Assembly (NCBI GenBank): GCA_965198285.1
Contig: OZ240251.1
Location: 2,852,001 to 2,916,000, forward strand
DNA length: 64,000 nucleotides
Reading direction: 5' to 3'
DNA from: UBA11872 sp965198285
GTDB taxonomy: Bacteria; Chloroflexota; UBA11872
The notes beneath the pieces were generated by a model. It made no database searches and was not told the DNA's origin. It saw nothing but the letters and a program-made list of their open reading frames with translations. The translations under genes and the position numbers were made by a program. The number at the start of each line of letters is the position of its first letter. The first letter of the stretch is position 1. Below are positions 50,949-59,379 of the stretch, in pieces.

Positions 50949-52475
50949 CTAGGAGACGCCAGTCCTTCGCCATTCGGCTGAACCAGTCGGGTCTGAACTG
51001 CGTTTCCACAATCGGTCGCTCGTCTCGATTGCGAGTGCGACACCAAAAACAACGAGCAGCCCAACAACGATCAACACCACGGCCCATGGACCCAGTCGCT
51101 GCGCAAGATAGAGGTCTGGACCGATCAGTCCGTCCTGCCATTGCCTGGCCAGGCGAAGGTGTGCGCCAATGAGCGAGAAGTGGGGGTTCCAAAGAACCTG
51201 CTCGGGGCGTGCGCCGTGCTCCCAGAGGTTGCGCCAGCCTGTTTGATAGTCAAACAACACGCCCAAGACTGATATCCCAAGCGACCAGGCTGTGAGGCCA
51301 GCGATTGATAGGCGCATGGCCAAACTTGTAGACCGAGCTTGTAGCACCGCGCCCACGCCAAGCGCCAGAATGGGCGTGACTGCGGTGAGATACCGAGCAC
51401 CCCACGAAACGCCGCCGAACCAGTCGTGAAATGAGCCGTAGCCAATTGCCGCTATCGCAACCAGGCCCAGCATGGCCGACCAGACCGGCCGGGCCGTGGC
51501 CTTGCCAAGAAGTCCCCACACACCAACCGCTGCCACAGGCATGAAGACCAGCAGCCCGAAGCTCGGACTGGCTAGTGATCCGAAGATTCCGATGTATGCG
51601 CGGTCCGTCTGCCACAAGACGGTGGCCGTTCGATAGCCGACATCCAGGAAATCGCCCGTCCTATAGAGATTCCAGAGGCCGACGCCTGGAACTGCGATCA
51701 GAGCCCACGCGGCGGTGTAAACGACTGTGCATTTCAGGCCAGTTCGCCAGCCGCGCTTCCACGTCAGCAGCGTCAGTGCACCGACGACTACCCCAAGGGC
51801 AATGAACTCCGGTCGTGTGACCACGGCCAGTCCGGCGAACACGCCGGCGCCTGACCAGTGGCGCGCCTTGGGGTTCCGGGCTGCAATCCAAAGCAATGCC
51901 AGCACGGCCAGCAGGGCGGCTAACGGGATATTGGCAAGGCCCTTCGCGTAGACCCACAGCGGACTGGCACAGGCCAACATCAGAGCCGCGGCCAGGGCGT
52001 AGCGCGGTCGCAGGCCGAGGTTACGCCCAAGCAGGAACGTCGCACCTACCAGCGCGGCAGCAACCGTGGGTCCGTACATCAGCACTGCCAACGGACGCAC
52101 CGCGCTGGGCTGAGGGAACGCTGAAGAGGGCGGCGGCGGCTCGGATCCGATCCAACTGGCGAGTCGGTAAGCCGGAATCATGGCGGCCCATGACAGCAGG
52201 CCGTAGCGGCCGGTAACCCGATCAGCCGACGGATGGCTGAGCGTCAACAGCTGCTCCCGCGGAAACGGCTGCTCACGTGCGAGGTCGGGACTGCCCGACT
52301 CCACCAGCGCCCGCGCCGACGCGTAGTTCGTAATCTCGTCTACGCTATAGGCGTGCGCGCCGGATGACAGCAGATAGACGAGGCCCGCGAGCAGTGCCAC
52401 CACCGCAGCGCGGGCAATATCTCGCCGTGAATTGCCGTCCCTCGCTCCCGGAGTCTCGGATGTCCACTGTGTCAT
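50949..52475 (-). CDS. GT-C type membrane glycosyltransferase-like protein
   Basis: A 508-residue integral membrane protein with about 10-12 helices. The first extracytoplasmic loop contains YSVDEITNYASARALVESG, with the Asp-Glu pair typical of lipid-phosphate-sugar-dependent GT-C enzymes (GT39/GT83-like). Later loops carry YRTGDFLDVGYRT and FHDWFGGVSWGARYL. It probably transfers a sugar to a lipid, glycan or protein on the outer face of the membrane. It is convergent with the tandem membrane gene upstream and divergent from the next glycosyltransferase. Confidence 0.75.
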   Translation of the reverse strand: MTQWTSETPGARDGNSRRDIARAAVVALLAGLVYLLSSGAHAYSVDEITNYASARALVESGSPDLAREQPFPREQLLTLSHPSADRVTGRYGLLSWAAMIPAYRLASWIGSEPPPPSSAFPQPSAVRPLAVLMYGPTVAAALVGATFLLGRNLGLRPRYALAAALMLACASPLWVYAKGLANIPLAALLAVLALLWIAARNPKARHWSGAGVFAGLAVVTRPEFIALGVVVGALTLLTWKRGWRTGLKCTVVYTAAWALIAVPGVGLWNLYRTGDFLDVGYRTATVLWQTDRAYIGIFGSLASPSFGLLVFMPVAAVGVWGLLGKATARPVWSAMLGLVAIAAIGYGSFHDWFGGVSWGARYLTAVTPILALGVGAVLQARSTSLAMRLSIAGLTAWSLGISVLGVLFDYQTGWRNLWEHGARPEQVLWNPHFSLIGAHLRLARQWQDGLIGPDLYLAQRLGPWAVVLIVVGLLVVFGVALAIETSDRLWKRSSDPTGSAEWRRTGVS

Positions 52476-52660
52476 CGCTCAACTGCAAGCGTCGCAAGCG
52501 ACCGGTTTGGCTGGCCGCGCCGAAGCACGGCGCAAAGTCGCAGCGACCGAATACTTGCGCCAGATCCCATCGGTCGCTCTACCTTGCACCCAGACGGCAG
52601 TGCACGATGTTGGTTTGACGGAACCGGCCTCCCCCGACACAACTCACGGATAGCGTAGAC

Positions 52661-54220
52661 GTGGCACCGGCGGCACTGTCCAGGCTCACCCTTCTTCGTA
52701 TGCGGCGCGAAATCACACCACAGATCGTCGGATTCGCTGCCGTCCTGGTAGCCGCCGTCACACGTCTCGTCAAGCTTGACGCCTTTCCCCCGTTCATCGA
52801 TGAAGCCGCCAATGTCCGCTGGGCGGTACGTCTAGCCGAATCGCCGTCGTCGGACACGTTGTGGCTGCCGATGACCGAGGACTGGAAGACCCCCGTATTC
52901 ATGTGGACGACAGCCGTCCTGCACCGCGGCATTGAAGACCCAATCCTCGCGGGTCGCCTCGTGGCAGCGCTCAGCGGCCTGCTCACAGTGGCGCTCGTCT
53001 ATCACGTCGGCCTGCGGCTAGTCGGGGCATGGCCGGCTGCGATCGCCGCAAGCATCGTGGCGATTTCGCCGGCTTTCACCTTCACGAGCCGCCTGGCTCT
53101 CGCAGATACGCCAGTCGTGATGCTGACTGCACTCATCTGGGGCCTGTCCGTACCCACGGTGCGAGGCCATTTGCCCAGCGCGTTGGGCGCAGGCGCCGCT
53201 GTCGCACTCGCCTTCTGGATTAAACTCAGCGGAGCGTTGCTCCTGGTCATTCCGGTCACCGGAATCTTTCTCACAGGCCACATGGCTCCAAGGCGTCGCA
53301 TAACAGCGCTCGCGCTGTGCATGGCACCAGCGATCACAATGTATATCGCATTTCTACTTGCCCCAACGTCAACGCAGGCGCTGCAGCGCGCGGAGGGAAG
53401 CGTGCTCACCATTGGCCAGCTTGCGACAGTTCCGGTCACTCAATGGGCCGAAAACCTGATCCAAATGGGCGGCTGGGCGCTGGCCTACCTGCCGTCCGCT
53501 TCGATCGTCGCTGCCATCGGGGCACTCGCACTCCCCTTCGTTACGCGCCGGCGTGAAGACTGGTGGCTTTGGTCCGTCCTTGTCTTCTGGCTGGCATTCC
53601 ACGCCTTTCTGGGAGCAACACTGTACTCGCGCTATGTGCTCCCCGCGCTCGTCCCGCTCGCTCTGCTGACGGCACGCGTCATTGTGGAAGTAGGCCGCGC
53701 GCTTCGCGACGCCAATCGCGACCGCCTGGCATCCATCTGTATGGTCGGCGCTTCCCTCGCAGTTGTGCTCTCACTCGCCATTCCGGCCATGCTGCTCGTC
53801 GTCGCGCCTACCAGGGCCGCCCTCCCCCGGGACGACCGAGCGCAGTACATCGAGCAATGGTCAGCGGGTTTCGGACAGGCCGAGGCGTTGCAATGGATCG
53901 CCGATACAACAGCCGCCGAGCCAGGCCCCGCCATTGTCCTTACAAACCACGTGCTCGGTGCACCGAGGGACCTGGCGGCCCTTACATTTCGCAATCGCGC
54001 AGACCTGGACGTGCACGTCGAGAACCGCATTCGTCACCCGTACGGCGGCGTTGCGGACGCTTGGCGCGGTCACGGCGTTCCCGTGTACGCGCTCATTAAC
54101 GGCAATCAGGACGATGGTGAGAAATTCCTCCGCCTGAACCCAGAGTTCACGACGGTCGCTGCATTCGAACGTCCCGGGGCTAAGACAGTTGTAAGCGTGC
54201 TGGAGTTCAGGCCCAGGTAA
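52661..54220 (+). CDS. GT39-like membrane glycosyltransferase
   Basis: A 519-residue polytopic protein of the dolichyl-phosphate-mannose-protein mannosyltransferase-like (PMT_2) type. The first loop has FPPFIDEAANVRWAVRLAES with the acidic pair; a further loop has LPMTEDWKTPVFMW, and helices with FTFTSRLALADTPVVM follow. A soluble C-terminal part (about 400-519) is extracytoplasmic. The GTG at 52661 is preceded by TAGCGTAGAC. The acceptor is unknown. Confidence 0.77.
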   Translation: MAPAALSRLTLLRMRREITPQIVGFAAVLVAAVTRLVKLDAFPPFIDEAANVRWAVRLAESPSSDTLWLPMTEDWKTPVFMWTTAVLHRGIEDPILAGRLVAALSGLLTVALVYHVGLRLVGAWPAAIAASIVAISPAFTFTSRLALADTPVVMLTALIWGLSVPTVRGHLPSALGAGAAVALAFWIKLSGALLLVIPVTGIFLTGHMAPRRRITALALCMAPAITMYIAFLLAPTSTQALQRAEGSVLTIGQLATVPVTQWAENLIQMGGWALAYLPSASIVAAIGALALPFVTRRREDWWLWSVLVFWLAFHAFLGATLYSRYVLPALVPLALLTARVIVEVGRALRDANRDRLASICMVGASLAVVLSLAIPAMLLVVAPTRAALPRDDRAQYIEQWSAGFGQAEALQWIADTTAAEPGPAIVLTNHVLGAPRDLAALTFRNRADLDVHVENRIRHPYGGVADAWRGHGVPVYALINGNQDDGEKFLRLNPEFTTVAAFERPGAKTVVSVLEFRPR

Positions 54221-54250
54221 CCCGAGCGTCGCACCCAACGCGTTGCGACG

Positions 54251-55813
54251 CTATCTGGGACTCAGGAGACGAAGGGCTCTGTCGGACGGTTCGTACGTCA
54301 GAAAGTACCGCAGATCGCTGGCGCCCGACTCAGACATCAAGCGCATCACAACCGGTCGACTAAAGGTCTGGACCTTCAGGTCGGCACGACCATATGTGAC
54401 TTGCAACGCCGCCGGAAACCCCTCACGGAACACGTAGGCGCCGTTGACCATGTTCGGCAGATCGGCGGCAATGACTGTCGACCCCGCCGGCAGTTCACCA
54501 AGCTCAGAGTGAGCACTCTGCACCAGCCGATGACTGAGTCCGGCCGCGAACTCCCAATCGTTGAGGCGGCTGTGGGTTTGCCAAGCCAATAGCCCAGCAG
54601 CAACCACGAACAGCCAGCTGGCCGCCACGCGCGACCACGGAACAAGACTGGAGATCGACCGACCCGTGCCGGCAAGAGCTGCGACGCCTAGCGTCAGGAC
54701 AAAGACGGCAGGAAGGTAGGCAAAGTGAAACATCGTTCCGCCAAGTAGAACGAACGGCGCTTCGAGGGCCAGGGCGGCACCAACGGCTACGCGAGCCCAG
54801 CCAGGACCGCGAACCATGGCCACGCCAGCGGCGCCGATGACAACGAGATGCACGGCCAGCACTGGTACGAATTGCGCCGTGCCAACGGTATGAGCGAACG
54901 ATCCAGTCCCGTCCAGCAAGGCCAGCAGCGCCTGGTGCACGTCAAATAGCTCCGGCTCCGTAAATGGCGCCACCAGCACGGTCGGGTACCAGATGGCGTT
55001 GAGCAACAGGCGGGGTCCGAGGCTGTAGCCGTAGCCGCCACTCCCAGCAGCCACGCCCAGAGCAGCAACCTCAATGGCGAGGTAGCCCCCGGCCAGCATC
55101 AGCACTGGAATGTAGATCCAAAGGGCACTCCAGCATCGGCCGAGGCCGCGGGCAATACGCCAGAGATCAACCAGCACAAAGAAGCCTAGGATGGGCGCCG
55201 CCGTGGGATTGGCGCCCAGCGCAAGGCCATACAGCCCAACCGCCGTCCAGGCCCAGTTCGTACGACCCGACTCACGGAACTTCAGATACGCCAGCGCTGT
55301 CCCCAGCGCAAGCACGCCGGCCACGACTTCAGCAATTGAGCCAAACCACGCCACCGTTTCCACGTGCGCAAAGTGCAGCCCAAACACGGCGGTAACCGCT
55401 ACACCCACCCAACTGCGGCGTGTGAGGTACCGGGCCAGCACGCCCGCCAGCGCCGACGCCGCCAAGTGACCGCCAATCAGAACGGCGTGATACCCAATTG
55501 GTTGCACCACCCCGAAGAGGCGAAAAAGCACATTGACAAGAATGGCGGTCGTGGGCCGGTAGTTCCAGGTGAACGGGTCCGCCGGATCCACGGTGGCTGG
55601 GTCTGGCAGCGCAAGCACAGCATGGATCGTGCCGATGGTCGCCGCCCGCTGGCCGTAGGTGTGCAACCAATCAAAGTCGTCTGACTGAAAGTAGTTGTCG
55701 AGGCTTCGCGCATATAGCGCCGCAGTCACGATCAAGACCAAACCAGCTACCAGAATCGGAGGTGACGCTCGAATCGCAAGTCGACGCCCGAACGCTCTGG
55801 AACCTGAAGTCAT
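54251..55813 (-). CDS. GT-C type membrane protein
   Basis: A 520-residue membrane protein with about 11 helices. The first loop has NYFQSDDFDWLHTYG, an Asp-Asp pair at the place where GT-C enzymes keep their catalytic base, followed by WNYRPTTAILVNVLF and FGLHFAHVETVAWFGSIAEV, typical of O-linked glycosyltransferase-like and TMTC-like proteins. It is convergent with the GT39-like gene (30-base gap). Donor and acceptor unknown. Confidence 0.72.
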   Translation of the reverse strand: MTSGSRAFGRRLAIRASPPILVAGLVLIVTAALYARSLDNYFQSDDFDWLHTYGQRAATIGTIHAVLALPDPATVDPADPFTWNYRPTTAILVNVLFRLFGVVQPIGYHAVLIGGHLAASALAGVLARYLTRRSWVGVAVTAVFGLHFAHVETVAWFGSIAEVVAGVLALGTALAYLKFRESGRTNWAWTAVGLYGLALGANPTAAPILGFFVLVDLWRIARGLGRCWSALWIYIPVLMLAGGYLAIEVAALGVAAGSGGYGYSLGPRLLLNAIWYPTVLVAPFTEPELFDVHQALLALLDGTGSFAHTVGTAQFVPVLAVHLVVIGAAGVAMVRGPGWARVAVGAALALEAPFVLLGGTMFHFAYLPAVFVLTLGVAALAGTGRSISSLVPWSRVAASWLFVVAAGLLAWQTHSRLNDWEFAAGLSHRLVQSAHSELGELPAGSTVIAADLPNMVNGAYVFREGFPAALQVTYGRADLKVQTFSRPVVMRLMSESGASDLRYFLTYEPSDRALRLLSPR

Positions 55814-56410
55814 TCGCCGACCATCTGGGCGACTGTCGACACAGACCTCCGCGCGACCGAATTCACAGTGGCGGTGACCAAGGGTCGGTAGTGAGTCCCC
55901 GCACGCCAGGCCCCCTGAGTTCGACTATCAGCTCGATATCGGCCATCCAAAGGACTCGCCCCCGGCAGCGATGATTCGCCTCGGATCCCTACCGTACATC
56001 GCAAGTGTGAGCTTGCTCGGCTTGGGCCGGCCGCAAGCGCGGGCAGCGGCGCCGGCGTATTCGCGTTCGGCATGCCAACGCCCTAAGGGCCCGCGCTTTT
56101 CCGGCCAATCGCTATCTAGACTCCGCATATTTGCGGCGAGCTCGATGCCGGAACTGGGGGCATGTTGTCGAACAGTTCGCCGGCCAGGCGCGCGATGTCG
56201 GGCGTGATCCAACCAGCCGGCGTGCTGCGTTCCCGGAAGTTTCGGTCCGGGCACTCGAGAATTCGGCGGATCACGAACAGCAGGCCTGAGGGCGTATGCG
56301 GTCCCTTGCCCTGCCCCTATTGGCATCCCGCAGCGCCGGCGCTACCGTGAAGGCGCGCTCCTGTCGACGGCGAGCCAACGCTTGGTTCCCACGGGTAAAG
56401 GCGGCACCAC
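55814..56410. other. 597-base intergenic region with a possible gene fragment
   Basis: No full gene is present. A minus-strand open stretch inside it (see 56116-56274) has protein-like composition. A TCTAGACTCCGC with a nearby CGCATATTTGCG palindrome sits at about 56115-56134. No promoter for the downstream aminotransferase stands out. Confidence 0.4.
56116..56274 (-). CDS. Possible 52-residue ORF or remnant of a gene
   Basis: A minus-strand frame from a GTG at 56274 to a TAG at 56116, encoding VIRRILECPDRNFRERS then TPAGWITPDIARLAGELFDN and a short tail. Its third codon positions are nearly all G or C, like real genes here, and the frame stays open upstream for about 45 more bases without a start. 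It could be the C-terminal remnant of a decayed gene. No family recognised and no ribosome site. Confidence 0.25.
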   Translation of the reverse strand: MIRRILECPDRNFRERSTPAGWITPDIARLAGELFDNMPPVPASSSPQICGV

Positions 56411-57778
56411 GTGAAAGATCCACGCGCGCACGACGTGGCGAGCTCCTACGAGTTGTGGGAGCGCGCCAATCGGATCATCCCGGGTGGCTCGCAACTCATC
56501 AGCCGACGGCCATATGCCTTCGCCAACGGCGTAGCGCCGGTGTACGCCGAGCGAGGCAAGGGCTCGCGCATCTGGGATGACCGTGGCGTGGAGTACGTGG
56601 ACTACGGCATGTCGGTGACCTCGGCGATCCTGGGATATGCCGATGACGTCGTGGACAACGCCGTGATCGAGCAGATTGGCAAAGGCACGACCTACTCGCT
56701 GAACAGCGAGCGTGAGATCGAACTGGCCGAGCTGCTGATCGAGCGCATCCCGTGCGCGGAGATGGTGCGGTTTTCCAAGGGCGGCGGCGAGTCCTGCGGG
56801 ATTGCCGTGCGCATTGCGCGCGGGGCCACGGGCCGGGACGTGGTGCTCTTCAGCGGCTACCACGGCTGGCACGACTGGTACCTAGCCGCCGGCCACCTGC
56901 AGACGGGCGCATTCGATCCCTTCGCGGTGCCGAATATCCAACCGACCGGGGTGCCGAAAGCACTGCGAGGCACATCCATCCCGTTTCCCTGGGGCGAGTT
57001 GGCGCCGCTTGAGCGGCTGCTCGAGCAGCATCGAGGTGACGTAGCCGCGATCATCATGGAGCCGATCCTCTTGGGCGAGTCGCCGCCCGAGGGATACCTG
57101 GCCGGGGTGCGTGAACTGGCGACGCGCGAGAACGTGGTGCTGATCTTTGACGAGGTCACCACGAATTTCCGCTACGGCGCCAACGGGATACAGGAGTTCG
57201 TGGGCGTGGTCCCGGACATGGCGTGCTTCGCGAAGGCGATCTCGAACGGATACGCCATGGGCGCGGTGGTCGGCCGCCGCTGGGTCATGGAGCCGGCGTC
57301 GAACATGTTCGTCAGCAGCACCTATTGGAGCGATCTGGTGGGTATCACGGCCGCAATCACGACCCTCAGCGAGATCGAGCGTCGTGACGTGCCGGCGCAG
57401 CTGGCCGACTACGGCGAGCGCCTGCAGTCGGGTATGCGGGAAGTGCTGGACGAGATGGACTTGCCCGTGGACATCTCGGGCCTGCCGGCGACCCCAGGTT
57501 TCACGTTCACCGAGCCGTTCGATGCCGAGGAATCCAAGAAGCTCAACGTGCTGGTAGCGCAGGAAGCCGCCAAGCGGGGCGTCTTGCTCAACACCCACCC
57601 ACGCCACAGCACGGCGCACAGCGACCGTGATCTCGGCCTGACGCTGGAGGCGTTCCGCGACGCACTGGTGGTGGTCCAGGACGCCCTCGCGCGTGATGCC
57701 GTCGACGACGTACTGGAGGCCAGCCTGGCGCCAGCGCTGATTCCCCGACCATCGGTCGAGCGCCGCGTTTCGGAGTGA
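56411..57778 (+). CDS. Class III aminotransferase, glutamate-1-semialdehyde aminomutase-like
   Basis: A 455-residue PLP enzyme of the class III aminotransferase family closest in pattern to glutamate-1-semialdehyde 2,1-aminomutase: RANRIIPGGSQLISRRPYAFANG, the PLP-binding SGYHGWHDWY, IFDEVTTNFRYG and the Schiff-base Lys275 (FAKAISNGY). The GTG start at 56411 follows AAAGG. The next gene is a GNAT acetyltransferase overlapping by 4 bases rather than heme genes, so this may be a transaminase acting on a sugar or amino compound instead of a tetrapyrrole enzyme. Confidence 0.85.
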   Translation: MKDPRAHDVASSYELWERANRIIPGGSQLISRRPYAFANGVAPVYAERGKGSRIWDDRGVEYVDYGMSVTSAILGYADDVVDNAVIEQIGKGTTYSLNSEREIELAELLIERIPCAEMVRFSKGGGESCGIAVRIARGATGRDVVLFSGYHGWHDWYLAAGHLQTGAFDPFAVPNIQPTGVPKALRGTSIPFPWGELAPLERLLEQHRGDVAAIIMEPILLGESPPEGYLAGVRELATRENVVLIFDEVTTNFRYGANGIQEFVGVVPDMACFAKAISNGYAMGAVVGRRWVMEPASNMFVSSTYWSDLVGITAAITTLSEIERRDVPAQLADYGERLQSGMREVLDEMDLPVDISGLPATPGFTFTEPFDAEESKKLNVLVAQEAAKRGVLLNTHPRHSTAHSDRDLGLTLEAFRDALVVVQDALARDAVDDVLEASLAPALIPRPSVERRVSE

Positions 57779-58362
57779 CTGCCGACGACTGGCCGACGCT
57801 GCGGGAGTCCATCCAGACACCGCGGTGTTTCCTGCGGCCATTCAGGCTGGCCGACGCCGACGATGTCTACGCCTATAGGCGCGATCCAGAGGTGGTGCGT
57901 TTTCTTCCGGTTGCACAGCCCTTTGAACGGCAACATGCAGACGTCTTTGTGGCCACGCAAGTACTAGCGGATCCGCGAGAGCGGTGTGTTTGGGCGCTGG
58001 AGCAGCAAGGCCGGGTGGTCGGAGGGGTTAGCTTGCGTCTCACACGCCGGAAGGTACGAGCGGAACTCGGCTATGAATTGGCCCGGTGGCTGTGGGGCCA
58101 CGGTCTCATGGCCGAGGCCGCATCGGCGGTGATCGACGTGGCTTTCCGACGGCTTCCAATCATCAAGATCACTGCGACCGCGACCGCCACTAACGTCCGA
58201 TCAACTCGGCTCTTGGAAATACTCGGCATGCAGCGCGAGGCACTGCTTCGACGGCACTGGGTGCATCATGGCAAGGTTCTCGACGAACTTCGCTACGGGT
58301 TCCTGCGTGAAGAGTGGGAGCAGCGCAGAAACGCTGCTATCCAGGAATGGCACCACGCCTAA
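57775..58362 (+). CDS. GNAT-family acetyltransferase (RimJ/RimL type)
   Basis: A 195-residue N-acetyltransferase. RimJ/RimL features are CFLRPFRLADADDVYAYRRDPEVVRFLP at the N-terminus (two blocks), GRVVGGVSLRL, ELGYELARWLWGHGLMAEAA (acetyl-CoA region) and NVRSTRLLEILGMQREALLRRHWVHHGKVLD. It transfers acetyl from acetyl-CoA to an amine. The GTG start overlaps the aminotransferase stop (GTGA), so the two are probably coexpressed and may act on one amino compound, for instance an amino sugar (inference). Confidence 0.88.
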   Translation: MTADDWPTLRESIQTPRCFLRPFRLADADDVYAYRRDPEVVRFLPVAQPFERQHADVFVATQVLADPRERCVWALEQQGRVVGGVSLRLTRRKVRAELGYELARWLWGHGLMAEAASAVIDVAFRRLPIIKITATATATNVRSTRLLEILGMQREALLRRHWVHHGKVLDELRYGFLREEWEQRRNAAIQEWHHA

Positions 58363-58410
58363 CCCCGCGAGGCTGTAGCAGATTCCGCAAGCGAACGCGC
58401 TTCCAAGATT

Positions 58411-58608
58411 GTGACGCGGCGCCATTTCAATGCGAGTGACGGCCTGCCGGCCGCAACTGCGATCGCCGGGCTGGTTGCCGCCAGCGGCAACCCTTGGGCA
58501 CAACGCCGCTACGTGACGAAGCTGGCGCTCCCGGCAGGCTTTGTAGTTCTGTTCGCCTTGTTGTCGTGGTACGGGTCCCTAGCCGGCTATATAGTTCTCA
58601 CGACTTGA
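58411..58608 (+). CDS. Possible small single-pass membrane protein
   Basis: A 65-residue frame from a GTG at 58411 with one hydrophobic helix near its C-terminus (ALPAGFVVLFALLSWYGSLA). No family is recognised and no ribosome site is visible, so it may not be expressed. Confidence 0.25.
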   Translation: MTRRHFNASDGLPAATAIAGLVAASGNPWAQRRYVTKLALPAGFVVLFALLSWYGSLAGYIVLTT

Positions 58609-58630
58609 GGAAGAACCGAAAGCCAGAGCC

Positions 58631-58957
58631 ATGGGCAAGTACCTGTTCCATGCGACCTACGGTCCGGAAAGCGTAGCCGGGCTGTTAAGCGATGAGCGCG
58701 GCGGTACCCGACGCAGCGAGGTCGTGAAGAACCTCATCGAGGGTGCGGGCGGTACCCTCGAGGCGTTCTACTTCGGTTTCGGTGAGACCGACGCGTACAC
58801 GATCGCCGATCTGCCAGACGACGCGACGGCCGTGGCCTTCTCTCTCGCTGCCGCAGCCACCGGCATGATGGTACTCAAGACCACGGTACTCGTGACGCCA
58901 GAGACCGTGGACCAGGCGATTGCCACCAAGGTGAGTTTCCGGACGCCGGGGGCATAG
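58631..58957 (+). CDS. GYD-domain protein
   Basis: A 108-residue protein of the GYD-domain family (ferredoxin-like alpha/beta fold of unknown function). It starts MGKYLFHATYGPESVAGLL and has GGTLEAFYFGFGETDAYTIADLPDDATAVA in the typical order. These small proteins occur widely as single-domain proteins; ligands are unknown. The ATG at 58631 fits the family N-terminus. Confidence 0.85.
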   Translation: MGKYLFHATYGPESVAGLLSDERGGTRRSEVVKNLIEGAGGTLEAFYFGFGETDAYTIADLPDDATAVAFSLAAAATGMMVLKTTVLVTPETVDQAIATKVSFRTPGA

Positions 58958-58958
58958 C

Positions 58959-59136
58959 CTACGGTACGGGCCACCAGGGCGAGGGGCCATTCGCGTTATC
59001 GAACACGACGCCGCGATCCGCCAGGCGCTGCATGGCTGGGGTCTGAGCGAACGGGTGCGCCTACGGCGATCTAAGAAAACGGACGATGCTGATCGGGCAT
59101 CAGCACAGGGACGTTGGGTTTGCGAATCGCCGGCAT
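58959..59136 (-). pseudogene. Decayed 5' fragment of a sulfatase gene
   Basis: On the minus strand an ATG at 59136 opens MPAIRKPNVPVLMPDQHRP, which matches the first strand and metal-binding DQH of sulfatases, then hits a TAG; after a frame change the sequence continues HPFAQTPAMQRLADRGVVF and DNANGPSP, the next conserved part of sulfatases, up to a TAG at 58959 just where the nucleophile Cys would lie. The rest of the gene is missing. The remaining bases to 59379 show nothing. Confidence 0.75.
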
Positions 59137-59379
59137 TAACGCTTCGCCAAGGTCTGCGTCCGGATCCGCGCGCCGTGTGGCGGCAAGGTGCAGCACGTCA
59201 TCATGGAAAAGCGTGGGGCTGCAGATTGTAGGAGTCCGGGCGCTACAGGCGTTCCGTTCGTTGTTCGGGCCATTCGATGCGGCGCTACGCGAGGAGGCGC
59301 CTCAAGGTGCGTGGCTCGCGGCAGCCGGGACTGGGCGTCCCGCGCATGGCGTCCTCGACACCCCGGTCCGGCCGGGGAT

